38,012 nt of DNA from Gammaproteobacteria bacterium (GCA_016874135.1 VGVE01000022.1:1-38012), one strand, 5' to 3'. Positions 16,733 to 24,898 are shown, counted from the first letter of the stretch. Notes: generated from the sequence alone by a model not told the origin. Numbers and translations are program-made.

Positions 16733-17172
16733 GCGGTTATCTGGTTTCTGGTCTGCCCATTCCGGTCGCGGCGTCCGATGGCCGTGACCAGCCCTTCTGG
16801 GAAGGCCTCGCCAACAATCGGCTTCTGCTGCAACGCTGCAACAGCTGTCGTGGCTGGCAATGGGGCCCGGAGTACATCTGCCACCACTGTCTTGGTGATG
16901 ATCTTGGGTTCGAAGAAGTTACGGCGGAAGGCGTGATCTACAGCCATGAGCGGGTATGGCATCCGGTTCATCCCGCCCTGCGTGCACAGGACGGACCGTA
17001 CATTGTGGTGTTGGTTGAGTTGCCCCAGGCCGGCAATGTGCGACTGGTCGGCAACCTGCTCGGTGATCCGCGGCAGAAGATTCCGATTGGCGGTCGCGTT
17101 CGTGGAGTTTTTGAGCATCACCCGGACACCCAACCCGCTTACTCTTTGTTGCAATGGGAACTGATGACATGA
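16729..17172 (+). CDS. Zn-ribbon / OB-fold protein (DUF35), partner of the thiolase-fold protein
   Basis: A 147-residue ChsH2-type DUF35 protein. A rubredoxin-like zinc ribbon with two Cys pairs (CNSC and CHHC) lies at ~36-55. An OB-fold domain follows with EGVIYSHERVWHPVHPAL and GPYIVVLVELPQAGNVRLVGNL. DUF35 proteins bind acyl-CoA and form tight complexes with a thiolase-fold aldolase or a MaoC hydratase. The start ATG 16729 overlaps the upstream stop (ATGA), with CGGAGG 7 bases before it. This indicates equimolar, coupled synthesis with the 15554 protein. No MaoC-type gene is near. The pairing is strongly supported; the substrate is not known. Confidence 0.9.
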   Translation: MSGYLVSGLPIPVAASDGRDQPFWEGLANNRLLLQRCNSCRGWQWGPEYICHHCLGDDLGFEEVTAEGVIYSHERVWHPVHPALRAQDGPYIVVLVELPQAGNVRLVGNLLGDPRQKIPIGGRVRGVFEHHPDTQPAYSLLQWELMT

Positions 17173-17218
17173 GCTGTGTTTCTCAAGGCGCTGTCATGGG
17201 CAGCATGAAGGAGTTGTG

Positions 17219-18349
17219 ATGGTCGAGATTCTCGGGCTCTGTGAGCCTCGGTTTGCGAAGGTCAAGGCGGCGTTCGAAAAGAACTTCCGGGACCACGGTG
17301 ATGTGGGCGCGAGTGTTGCCGTAAGCCTTGACGGCGAGATGGTGGTCGATCTTTGGGGCGGATTCCGTGATGAAGCGAAGTCGCTGCCATGGGAGGAGAA
17401 CACCATCGTGAACGTCTATTCCTCTACCAAGACGATGGCCGCACTCTGTCTCTTGCTGCTTGCCGATCGTGGCGAGGTGGACCTGTACGCGCCGGTGATC
17501 CGTCACTGGCCCGAGTTTGGACAGAACGGTAAGGACAAGGTCGAAGTGCGGCATTTCCTCAGCCACAGCGCCGGTCTCTCCGGCATGGATGAGGTGTTCG
17601 ACGGCGAAGCCTTCTACAACTGGGACAACGTGGTTGCCGCACTGGCACGACAGAAGCCATGGTGGGAACCGGGCACGCAGAGCGGCTATCACGCCATCAC
17701 CCAGGGACATCTCATCGGTGAGGTGGTGCGGCGGGTATCGGGTCAGTCCATCGGCGCGTTTTTCCGCGATGAGATCGCTGGCCCGCTGGGTGCAGATTTC
17801 TTCATCGGCACCCCGGAGAGTGAATTCGGCCGAATCGGCGAGCTGATTCCTCCTCCGGTACAACCTGCCGGACAGGTTGCAGCGGATTCGGTGGCGGCAC
17901 GTACGTTTGCCAATCCGCGTCTCGACGCCGCAGCGTCACGGACCCGCGGCTGGCGCACTGCGGAGATTCCTGCAGCGAATGGTCATGGCAACGCCCGCTC
18001 AATCGTGCGCGCGCAGACGGTGATGGCCAATGGTGGTGTGGCGTTTGGCCAGCGGTTGATGAGTGAAGCCGGCACGCGCCGGATCTTTGACAAGCAGCTC
18101 AACACCACCGATCTGGTATTGGGTGTCCCCATCCTGTTCGGCATGGGTTACGGACTCAGCACACCGGACTTTCCCATGGGTCCGAACCCTCATATCGCCT
18201 TCTGGGGCGGTTGGGGTGGATCGACTGTGGTGGTCGATCAGGACGCGCGGGTGTGCATTTCCTACGTCATGAATCGCATGGAGAGTGGACTGATGGGTGA
18301 TCCACGCGGCTTTGGCATCACCCAGGCGGTGTATCAGTCTCTGGCCTGA
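17219..18349 (+). CDS. Beta-lactamase-fold serine hydrolase (family VIII esterase type)
   Basis: A 376-residue class C beta-lactamase-related hydrolase without an obvious signal peptide, so probably cytoplasmic. Seen: the SSTK motif (S68 nucleophile, K71), LSHSAGLSGMDE, the WWEPGTQSGYHAITQGHLIGEVVRR block typical of this esterase group with the catalytic Tyr, and a C-terminal FWGGWGGS near the KTG-equivalent position. These enzymes usually hydrolyse short or bulky esters, not beta-lactams. ATG 17219 was chosen because AAGGAG (17208-17213) lies 5 bases upstream; GTG 17216 is too close to it. It follows the DUF35 gene by 46 bases and may release acids or alcohols feeding the neighbouring acyl-CoA genes. 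Confidence 0.88.
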   Translation: MVEILGLCEPRFAKVKAAFEKNFRDHGDVGASVAVSLDGEMVVDLWGGFRDEAKSLPWEENTIVNVYSSTKTMAALCLLLLADRGEVDLYAPVIRHWPEFGQNGKDKVEVRHFLSHSAGLSGMDEVFDGEAFYNWDNVVAALARQKPWWEPGTQSGYHAITQGHLIGEVVRRVSGQSIGAFFRDEIAGPLGADFFIGTPESEFGRIGELIPPPVQPAGQVAADSVAARTFANPRLDAAASRTRGWRTAEIPAANGHGNARSIVRAQTVMANGGVAFGQRLMSEAGTRRIFDKQLNTTDLVLGVPILFGMGYGLSTPDFPMGPNPHIAFWGGWGGSTVVVDQDARVCISYVMNRMESGLMGDPRGFGITQAVYQSLA

Positions 18350-18383
18350 ACTCGACCGGACTGAATTCGACCAGCCTGAGTTT

Positions 18384-18390
18384 GAGGAGG
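18384..18390 (+). promoter_or_regulatory. Ribosome-binding site deciding the start of the PQQ dehydrogenase
   Basis: GAGGAGG lies only 1 base before GTG 18392 but 7 bases before TTG 18398. Normal spacing therefore supports the TTG codon as the start. Confidence 0.55.
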
Positions 18391-18397
18391 AGTGAAC

Positions 18398-20299
18398 TTG
18401 ATCCGAAGTGGAATAGGCCTCGCACTGGGCCTCCTGATGTCAGTGTCTTGCCCTGCGGCCACGCCAGCCTCCAATTCCGGTGTGGAAGTGACCGAACTGG
18501 GGTTACGCGGTTTCGATGCAAAGGCACCTGGTGCACCGGTGTACGCAGCGCACTGTGCGTCCTGCCACGACAACGGTGTAGCGCGAGCACCGGGTCCGCG
18601 CATGCTGCAGTTCCTGTCGCCTGGATCGATCTATCGGACGCTGACGACGGGTGTGATGCAGCCTCAGGCGACGGCACTGACTGACCAGCAGAAACGACAG
18701 GTCGCGGAATACATCACCAACGTCAAACTGATGGATGCGGAGTTAGCGACGGATCTGCCCCTGTGTGCGCCTGACAAACGGTCATTCGAAACATCGAAAC
18801 CAGCGGAGTTTCCGAACTGGGGTTTGGGTTTCGGCAACAAGCGCGAAGTCAGTACAGCTCATGCAGGGTTTGGCGCCGCGGATGTGGATCGTCTGGAGCT
18901 CAAGTGGGCGTTTGCCTATCCCAACGCGCAACGTGCCCGGTCGCATCCGCTACTCGCATCAGGCGCGATCTTCATGGGCAGCCAGGATGGAACGGTCTAT
19001 GCCCTCGACCGTGAAACCGGCTGTGTCAAGTGGACCTTTATCGCCGCCACCGAAGTGCGCACCGGGATCGTGATGTCGGAGCCGGTTGCAGTCCGGGCCG
19101 GTGAGCCTGTGCCGCCACCGCTGCTCTACTTCGGCGATCTGCTCGGCAATGTCTACGCGGTCGAAGCGTTTACCGGAAAACTCAAGTGGCGTGTGCATCC
19201 TGATGATCATCCCGGTGCGACAATTACCGGTACGCCAACGCTCTACCAGGGCCGGCTGCATGTGCCCATGTCGTCACTCGAAGTCCTGTCGGCGCTCGAC
19301 GACAACTACGCGTGTTGCACCTTCCGGGGTTCCGTGGTGACACTCGATGCCACGAGCGGCGAGAAGTTATGGCAGACGTATACGGTTTTCGAAACTCCGC
19401 AGCGCCAGGGCGCGAACGCCGCAGGAGCAGACAAGATGGGGCCATCCGGTGCACCGGTCTGGAACAGCCCGGCAATCGATGAGCGGCGAGGTCAGTTGTA
19501 CATCGGTACGGGCGAAAACTACTCATCGCCTGCAACTGGTACCAGTGATTCGATCATTGCCATGGACCTCGCAACCGGTGCGGTGCGCTGGGTCTATCAG
19601 GCGACGCCTCACGATGCGTGGAATGCGGCGTGTGCGCCTGTGAATGGCGCCAACTGCCCGAAAGAGAACGGGCCGGATTTTGATTTCGGCGCGGCGATGG
19701 TGCTTGCCAAACACAGCAGCGGCCGCGAGTTGGTTATCGGCGCGCAGAAGGCGGGCGTTGTTCATGCCGTTGATCCGGATTCGGGTGCGCTGGTTTGGAA
19801 GACCAAGGTGGGGCGAGGTGGTCTGCATGGTGGTGTGCACTTCGGTATCGCGGTGAGTGGGGACCGCGTGTTCATCCCCATCTCTGATGCACCGGATGGG
19901 CGCAAACACAAGGAGCCAGCGAACCCGGGCCTCTTCGGGCTCGATCTCTTGTCCGGCGATGTGTTGTGGCGACAGCCGATGGCCGATGAGTGCGAGGGGC
20001 GAACGTTCTGTGCGCCAGGAATCGGTGCGGCGATCACGGCCACACCGGAACTCGTTTTTGCCGGCGCGCTTGACGGGTTCCTTCGGATCCATGATGCACG
20101 GACAGGGGCACTACTGCGGAAGATCGATACCACACAAAAAGTGCGGGCGATCGATGGTTCCAAGGCGCATGGTGGTTCGATGGACGGCGCAACCGCGCCT
20201 TTACCGAGTCATGGCGAGTTGTTCGTGAACTCTGGCTACAACTTCGCGGGCCACATGCCTGGCAACGTGCTCCTCGTATATAGTCTGAAGCGCGACTGA
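18398..20299 (+). CDS. Periplasmic PQQ-dependent dehydrogenase with N-terminal cytochrome c domain
   Basis: About 633 residues. A signal peptide (GIGLALGLLMSVSCPA) is followed by a cytochrome c domain with heme motif CASCH (53-57). A PQQ beta-propeller runs from ~130 to the end, with repeated blades such as IFMGSQDGTVYALDRETGCVKW, GEKLWQTY, AVRWVYQ and GVVHAVDPDSGALVWK. The vicinal Cys306-Cys307 (DNYACCTF) is the disulfide known in PQQ alcohol dehydrogenases. The heme-first, propeller-second order resembles polyvinyl alcohol dehydrogenase. It would oxidise an alcohol in the periplasm and pass electrons to its own heme. No PQQ synthesis genes are in the window. The TTG start rests on ribosome-site spacing; GTG 18392 is the alternative. 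Confidence 0.88.
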   Translation: MIRSGIGLALGLLMSVSCPAATPASNSGVEVTELGLRGFDAKAPGAPVYAAHCASCHDNGVARAPGPRMLQFLSPGSIYRTLTTGVMQPQATALTDQQKRQVAEYITNVKLMDAELATDLPLCAPDKRSFETSKPAEFPNWGLGFGNKREVSTAHAGFGAADVDRLELKWAFAYPNAQRARSHPLLASGAIFMGSQDGTVYALDRETGCVKWTFIAATEVRTGIVMSEPVAVRAGEPVPPPLLYFGDLLGNVYAVEAFTGKLKWRVHPDDHPGATITGTPTLYQGRLHVPMSSLEVLSALDDNYACCTFRGSVVTLDATSGEKLWQTYTVFETPQRQGANAAGADKMGPSGAPVWNSPAIDERRGQLYIGTGENYSSPATGTSDSIIAMDLATGAVRWVYQATPHDAWNAACAPVNGANCPKENGPDFDFGAAMVLAKHSSGRELVIGAQKAGVVHAVDPDSGALVWKTKVGRGGLHGGVHFGIAVSGDRVFIPISDAPDGRKHKEPANPGLFGLDLLSGDVLWRQPMADECEGRTFCAPGIGAAITATPELVFAGALDGFLRIHDARTGALLRKIDTTQKVRAIDGSKAHGGSMDGATAPLPSHGELFVNSGYNFAGHMPGNVLLVYSLKRD

Positions 20300-20312
20300 G
20301 TAAAGCTGTCAG

Positions 20313-21233
20313 ATGCGCGATCTCGCAGAACTGCCTGATCTGGTGCGCTCCAAGGCTGACGCGATGGGTGAATCAGGTCGGACCTGGCTTGCTTCACTTA
20401 ACGATCAGGTTCGTTGGTTTGAGAACAACTGGGACCTAAGGGTCGGTGCAGTATTATCGGGTGGATCAGAGGCGCTGGTGATGTCGGCCCGTCAAGGCGA
20501 CCGGGATGCGGTGCTGAAAATCGGCCTGCCTGCTGAAGAGGGCCTGCGCCACGAGGCCAGACTGCTTGAGATGGCGAAGGGGCGAGGCTATGCCGGGCTC
20601 CTCGCATTCGACGAATCGCGCAACACCATGCTCGTCGAACGACTCGGACGACCTATGGGCGAGTGTGGACTTCCGGTCGAGGCGCAGATCGATCTTCTCT
20701 GCGAGACAGCGGGCGAAAGCTGGATCACGGCTTCGGCTGACATGGGTTTCATGACCGGCGCGGGCAAGGCGCGCTGGTTGCGTGAGTTCATCTCGTCAGC
20801 GACGCAAAAGCATCCGGGTGCCATCAGCATTGAAGTGAAGGACCAGGCATTGGCCTTCACGCATTCGCGCGAACAGGCCTGGTCTGCAGATACGTCGAAA
20901 CTCATCCATGGCGACGTTCATTCCTTCAACGCCCTTGCTGATCCGAAAGCACCTGGTCGCTTCAGGCTGGTGGATCCGGATGGCTACTTCATGGAGCCTG
21001 CCTATGACCTCGGGCTCATCATGCGGGACTACCATGAGGAACTTCGTGCAGCACCTCTCCGGCTGGGTCGGGAGCGGGCTGAACATCTGGCGAAACGCAG
21101 TGGACTCGAAGTGCAGGCAATCTGGGAGTGGGGATTTGTCGAGCGGGTTACTACAGGGCTTTACCTGCTGGAGCTCGGAGAATTCGATGAAGGCAGGGCA
21201 TTCCTCGACATAGCAGAAGGGTGGATCGACTGA
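20313..21233 (+). CDS. Aminoglycoside phosphotransferase (APH)-family kinase
   Basis: A 306-residue APH/choline-kinase-fold protein, closest in pattern to the APH(6)/streptomycin 6-kinase group. Seen: DAVLKIGLPAEEGLRHEARLL (ATP-lysine region and helix C Glu), the catalytic loop HGDVHSFN at 199-206 with D201 as the base, and the metal-binding LVDPDG followed by PAYDLG. It phosphorylates a hydroxyl group of an unknown small molecule. A location among catabolic enzymes, 13 bases after the PQQ dehydrogenase, argues for a metabolic role rather than drug resistance. No mobile-element signs are near. The ATG has no clear ribosome site. Confidence 0.85.
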   Translation: MRDLAELPDLVRSKADAMGESGRTWLASLNDQVRWFENNWDLRVGAVLSGGSEALVMSARQGDRDAVLKIGLPAEEGLRHEARLLEMAKGRGYAGLLAFDESRNTMLVERLGRPMGECGLPVEAQIDLLCETAGESWITASADMGFMTGAGKARWLREFISSATQKHPGAISIEVKDQALAFTHSREQAWSADTSKLIHGDVHSFNALADPKAPGRFRLVDPDGYFMEPAYDLGLIMRDYHEELRAAPLRLGRERAEHLAKRSGLEVQAIWEWGFVERVTTGLYLLELGEFDEGRAFLDIAEGWID

Positions 21234-21276
21234 ACCGACCCGTCGGTGAATGATGCGAAAACTGGGGGAGAAACAG

Positions 21277-22260
21277 ATGCGGTTGAATGGGTACTTGCTC
21301 GCGGCACTGGTGCTTCAGTGGCTGCCGGAAGTTGTGCGTGCGGAAGCCTACGATCCTCTGCAGGTCACAGCAGCGGTCGGTGCGCAATTGTTGGACCGCG
21401 ACGTCATCGATGAGTCACGGAACCGGACTGTTCCGCTGCGAGTTTACCTGCCTGAAGCCACGACGCCGGCTGCGGTGGTACTGTTCAGCCATGGTCTTGG
21501 CGGATCGCGGGAAGGCAGCGGCTTTCTCGGCAAACACTGGGCGGCGCGGGGATATATTGTTGTGTTCCTGCAACATCCTGGCAGTGATGAATCGGTGTGG
21601 CGGGATCTGGCACAGGCAGAGCGATTGCAGGCGCTGCAGAAAGCTGCGAACCCGCAAACGTTCATGCAGCGAGTATTCGATGTCGCCGCCGTGCTGGATC
21701 AGCTCGCGGTCTGGAACAAGGCATCCGGTGACGCTCTGTCTGGCCGGATAGATCTCGACAGGGTCGGCATGTCCGGCCATTCATTTGGTGCGGTTACCAC
21801 CCAGGCGGTGAGTGGTCAGGCAACGGCCAACGGTCGCCAGCTGTTTCTGGACAAGCGAATCGATGCGGCGATCATCATGAGCCCTTCGACACCCCGGCGA
21901 GGCACCGCGGAGGTCGCGTTCAGGAACGTTCGGCTGCCGTGGCTCTTGATGACCGGTACCCGTGACACCGCGCCGATTGGTGATCAGGACATGGCCTCAC
22001 GTCTGGCGGTCTATCCATCGTTGCCGACAGGCGGCAAGTACGAACTCGTACTCGATGGTGCGGAGCACTCGGCGTTCACCGAGCGCCGGTTGCCTGGAGA
22101 GGTCAATCCACGCAACCCGGCGCATCATCCGGCAATTCTCGCGATCTCCACTGCGTTCTGGGATGCCTGGCTCAAGAAGGATGCTGCCGCGCGTGAGTGG
22201 ATCGATGGTGTGGCGGTGCGTGGTGTACTCGCGGAAGCGGATCGTTGGCAGCGCAAGTAG
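21277..22260 (+). CDS. Secreted alpha/beta hydrolase (dienelactone hydrolase / PAF-acetylhydrolase-like)
   Basis: About 327 residues. The N-terminal segment (RLNGYLLAALVLQWLPEVVRA) is a signal peptide, so the enzyme is probably periplasmic. The fold is supported by VVLFSHGLGGSREG (oxyanion turn), the nucleophile elbow GHSFG with S169, WLLMTGTRDTAP preceding the acid, and DGAEHSAF with the catalytic His. Family members hydrolyse esters or lactones. ATG 21277 was chosen because GGGGGAG (21264-21270) lies 6 bases upstream; the frame extends back to 21250. It is the last gene of the plus-strand run that starts at the thiolase gene. The substrate is unknown. Confidence 0.86.
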   Translation: MRLNGYLLAALVLQWLPEVVRAEAYDPLQVTAAVGAQLLDRDVIDESRNRTVPLRVYLPEATTPAAVVLFSHGLGGSREGSGFLGKHWAARGYIVVFLQHPGSDESVWRDLAQAERLQALQKAANPQTFMQRVFDVAAVLDQLAVWNKASGDALSGRIDLDRVGMSGHSFGAVTTQAVSGQATANGRQLFLDKRIDAAIIMSPSTPRRGTAEVAFRNVRLPWLLMTGTRDTAPIGDQDMASRLAVYPSLPTGGKYELVLDGAEHSAFTERRLPGEVNPRNPAHHPAILAISTAFWDAWLKKDAAAREWIDGVAVRGVLAEADRWQRK

Positions 22261-22291
22261 TGTTGGACTGAACGCGCCAAACATCGAACCA

Positions 22292-22340
22292 CCCTGTCGA
22301 ACTTGCTTCTCAGACTGGCGTGTAGTTCAAGGCGACAGGG
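22292..22340. repeat. Imperfect inverted repeat downstream of convergent genes
   Basis: CCCTGTCG (22292-22299) pairs with CGACAGGG (22333-22340), an 8-bp perfect stem. GAACT (22299-22303) can pair with AGTTC (22324-22328), with a small bulge (AAGG) on the right side. The element lies between convergent stop codons and could be a structured 3' end or terminator; no T run follows. Confidence 0.45.
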
Positions 22341-22343
22341 GCT

Positions 22344-22386
22344 ATCCGGACATGTGATTGTTCCGACACTTTAGTGCTGCCGGATT
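22344..22386. repeat. Second inverted repeat in the same intergenic region
   Basis: ATCCGG (22344-22349) is repeated inverted as CCGGAT (22381-22386), separated by 31 bases. It directly follows the 22292-22340 hairpin and ends 6 bases before the GNAT stop codon. The short stem and long loop make function doubtful. Confidence 0.3.
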
Positions 22387-22391
22387 GGCCA

Positions 22392-22847
22392 TCACAACCT
22401 GATTGTCATGAACGTGCTGAACGGATCCTCGCGATAATCTCCAAACGGTCCGCAGTACTCAAAGCCGAACGCCAGATAAAGATGGTGTGCAGCGGTAAAC
22501 GTATCCTCAGGTCCGGTCTCGAGGCTCAGCCGTTCATAGCCACGGCTGCGTGCCACGTCAATGATATGGGCAAGGATGGCGCGGCCGGCACCCTGACGAC
22601 GACGGTTTGCCGGGGTGCGCATCGATTTGATTTCACCGTGTGTCGCGGAGAGTTCCTTGAGGGCGCCGCAGCCCACGAGTACGCCGCTGTCCCAGGCGGT
22701 CCAAAAACTCACCTCCGGTGCGCGCAGACCATCGAGGTCGAGTGCGTGCACGGACTCCGGGGGTGAGAGTTCATGCATATTCGTGAGGTGTTCGCGCAGC
22801 AGATCCTGTACCTCAGGACGGCTCAGATCATCAGGTTCGATGTGCAT
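22392..22847 (-). CDS. GNAT family N-acetyltransferase
   Basis: A 151-residue GNAT acetyltransferase. Seen: ESVHALDLDGLRAPEVSFWTAWDSGVLVGCGALKEL (strands 2-4), EIKSMRTPANRRRQGAGRAIL with the acetyl-CoA pyrophosphate loop RRQGAGRA, and LYLAFGFEYCGPFGDY at the C-terminus. This pattern is close to PhnO/YsnE-type small acetyltransferases. It would move an acetyl group from acetyl-CoA to an amine; the acceptor is unknown. I chose ATG 22847 (MHIEPDDL) as the natural start of this subfamily; the frame opens at TTG 22874. It is monocistronic, and divergent from the hydrolase at 22968 across about 120 bases. Confidence 0.86.
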   Translation of the reverse strand: MHIEPDDLSRPEVQDLLREHLTNMHELSPPESVHALDLDGLRAPEVSFWTAWDSGVLVGCGALKELSATHGEIKSMRTPANRRRQGAGRAILAHIIDVARSRGYERLSLETGPEDTFTAAHHLYLAFGFEYCGPFGDYREDPFSTFMTIRL

Positions 22848-22967
22848 CAGGCGTGCTGTTTGTTGGCTTTCCAAGCATAAAGGATAGTGGCTGCCGGCAG
22901 GACCTGATCACTTGAGAGATATGTGATTCTCGGACAGAGTGTCTGGAAAAAGACTTGGAAGGCCGGC

Positions 22968-23684
22968 ATGGCAAGTTTCGTTCTGGTACACGGATCGTGG
23001 CACGGCGCATGGTGCTGGTATCGCATAATTCCGCTCCTCAGGGCGATGGGACATGAAGTCCTCGCACCGGATCTGTCCGGGCTCGGCGCGGACAAGACTC
23101 CCCTCGAAGCCGTGACGCTCGACCGTTGGCGGGATGATGTCTGCCGCGCCATTGATGCCGCCTCCGAACCGGTGATTCTGGTTGGCCACAGCCGTGGCGG
23201 CATCCTTGTCAACGCCGCTGCGGAAGCGAGGCACACACGTGTGAAATCACTCGTATACCTCGCTGCTTTCCTGTTGCGGGATGGCGAGGCGCTTCTGGAT
23301 GTTTCGATGCTGGATGAAACCTCGCGGCTCAAGGGCAACCTGAATGTTCGCGAGGACGGCATGAGCGCACTTGTCCGGGATGAGGTCATCGATTCGGCGT
23401 TTTATGGTCAGTGCCCCGCCGAAGACATCGTCCTCGCGCGGCTATTGTTGCAACCGGAACCGCTCAGGCCATTGGCGACACCCGTGCAGGTGACCGCTGG
23501 ACGCTACGGATCATTGCCGCGCTTCTACATCGAATGCCTGAAAGATCAGGCTATCTCGGCAGCGGCGCAGAAACGCATGTATACGCAGACACCCTGTGAG
23601 AAGGTGCTGACACTGGATACGGACCATTCACCGTTTTTCTCGACCCCGGATGCGTTGGCGCAGATGCTCGGTGCGCTTGCCTGA
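22968..23684 (+). CDS. Alpha/beta fold hydrolase (methylesterase-like)
   Basis: A 238-residue cytoplasmic alpha/beta hydrolase. Seen: FVLVHGSWHGAWCWYRIIPLL (oxyanion HG turn), nucleophile elbow GHSRGG with S75, and TDHSPFFSTPDAL with the catalytic His. The opening HGSWHGAWCW and the DHSPFFS ending resemble plant methylesterase/hydroxynitrile-lyase relatives found in bacteria. It probably hydrolyses a small ester. ATG 22968 has GGAAGG 5 bases upstream; the open frame begins at 22923. It lies 60 bases before a small DUF1579-like gene on the same strand and may share a transcript with it. Confidence 0.87.
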   Translation: MASFVLVHGSWHGAWCWYRIIPLLRAMGHEVLAPDLSGLGADKTPLEAVTLDRWRDDVCRAIDAASEPVILVGHSRGGILVNAAAEARHTRVKSLVYLAAFLLRDGEALLDVSMLDETSRLKGNLNVREDGMSALVRDEVIDSAFYGQCPAEDIVLARLLLQPEPLRPLATPVQVTAGRYGSLPRFYIECLKDQAISAAAQKRMYTQTPCEKVLTLDTDHSPFFSTPDALAQMLGALA

Positions 23685-23744
23685 TCCGGCGTTTGAGGTG
23701 CTGAATCACTACGCTTTCGCCCCATCTGCAAGACAGGAGGAAGC

Positions 23745-24203
23745 ATGAGTCTTCCATCATCAATGGCTTCGTTGACCGGTCCCTGGGCCGGGACCAAGAA
23801 ACTCTGGTTGGAGCCCGGCACGCCGGTGCGGGAATCGAGCGCGCAGGCGAATGTCGCCGTCGCTGCGAACGGGAAATTTCTGCACATCGGCTACACCTGG
23901 AACGAGAAGAGAATTCAGCATGGCGTGCTCATCATCGGCTTGGAGTCCGACGGCAAACGGGTGGGTGCCGCATGGATCGACTCCTGGCACAACGGGGATC
24001 CGATCATGACCCTGCAGGGTGAAGTCAGTACGCAAGGTGCATTCAAGGTGACCGGCGCCTATCCCGCGCCTCCGGGACCCGACTGGGGATGGCGGATCGA
24101 GGTTCATCCCAACGGTTCTGATTCGTGGCAACTCCTGATGTTCAATGTCACGCCGCAGGGTGAAGAAGCCAAGGCCGTTGAAGTCGAGTTTCGACCGGTT
24201 TGA
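23745..24203 (+). CDS. Small DUF1579-like protein
   Basis: A 152-residue soluble protein without signal peptide. The sequence alternates short beta strands (ANVAVAANGKFLHIGYTW, HGVLIIGLESDGK, GAAWIDSWHN, DWGWRIEVHPNGSDSWQLLMFNV), consistent with a lipocalin-like barrel such as DUF1579. The assignment is by overall pattern, not by a catalytic motif, and is tentative. A very good ribosome site (AGGAGG, 4 bases from the ATG) fixes the start. It follows the methylesterase-like hydrolase. Function is unknown. Confidence 0.78.
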   Translation: MSLPSSMASLTGPWAGTKKLWLEPGTPVRESSAQANVAVAANGKFLHIGYTWNEKRIQHGVLIIGLESDGKRVGAAWIDSWHNGDPIMTLQGEVSTQGAFKVTGAYPAPPGPDWGWRIEVHPNGSDSWQLLMFNVTPQGEEAKAVEVEFRPV

Positions 24204-24226
24204 ATCCAGTTACGCAGTACGCGGGC

Positions 24227-24898
24227 TCAATCAAGTGAACCCACGATAGATTTGCGTTGGCTGAGCTCGATCCAGTTGCCGTCCGGATCGCGGACAAACG
24301 AGATGTAGGCAACGTCGCCCAGGCGGCGCGGCGCCGAACCTTCGCGGCCTCCGGAATTGAGGACGTGCGTGTGTGCGGCGACCACATCGAAAATCTGCAG
24401 TGTCATGTAGCGATAGCCCGTGGACTGTTGCACAGGATCACGTGTCGCCGCGCCTTCCGTGAGTGCAAGTCGCGACTCACCTGCAGCGAAGGTTCCGTTC
24501 TCGATTTCCGGGAGACCCAGTGCCTCTCCGTAGAATCGGCGGTGAGATTCCAGGTCCGAAACCGTGAGATGGATTGTCAGCGGTGGAGTCGATGCTCCGG
24601 CGGGAACCAGTCTGACGCGATTGCCGTCCGGGTCCACAAGGCTGGTGTTCGAGATGATCTTGCTGTTGGCCACAGTCAGCACGCGGATTCCGGACGGAGC
24701 CGCGGCGACCAGGGGATCGCGCGCGTGATTGAGCTTGAACACACTCAAGCCGATCGCGTGGCGATGCTGCCTCAGCCCACCACCGAGTGGTAACAACTCG
24801 CTGAACGGAACGCCTGCAGTGTTCTGCCAGAACTCGAGCATGGGATCCAGCTGGTTGGTGAAGAGGCCAATGTCGATGGCTTGCTTGGCGAGTTTCAC
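24227..24898 (-). CDS. VOC (glyoxalase/dioxygenase fold) protein, two-module
   Basis: A 223-residue protein with two betaalphabetabetabeta VOC modules: 1-~100 (AIDIGLFTNQLDPMLEFWQN ... SLVDPDGNRVRLVP) and ~108-215 (IHLTVSDLESHRRFYGEALGLPEIENG ... SFVRDPDGNWIELSQR). The DPDGN repeat near the end of each module is typical. VOC proteins bind a metal and act as isomerases, dioxygenases or binding proteins; the activity here is unknown. The GTG start overlaps the SixA stop by 4 bases (GTGA), so the two are coupled. It is the last gene of the LLM-SixA-VOC operon and converges with the DUF1579-like gene. Confidence 0.87.
   Translation of the reverse strand: MKLAKQAIDIGLFTNQLDPMLEFWQNTAGVPFSELLPLGGGLRQHRHAIGLSVFKLNHARDPLVAAAPSGIRVLTVANSKIISNTSLVDPDGNRVRLVPAGASTPPLTIHLTVSDLESHRRFYGEALGLPEIENGTFAAGESRLALTEGAATRDPVQQSTGYRYMTLQIFDVVAAHTHVLNSGGREGSAPRRLGDVAYISFVRDPDGNWIELSQRKSIVGSLD

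Noticed and set aside
20313-21233. Reading the APH-family gene as an acquired antibiotic-resistance gene
   Set aside because: Composition matches the neighbours, there is no mobile element nearby, and the family includes many metabolic kinases.
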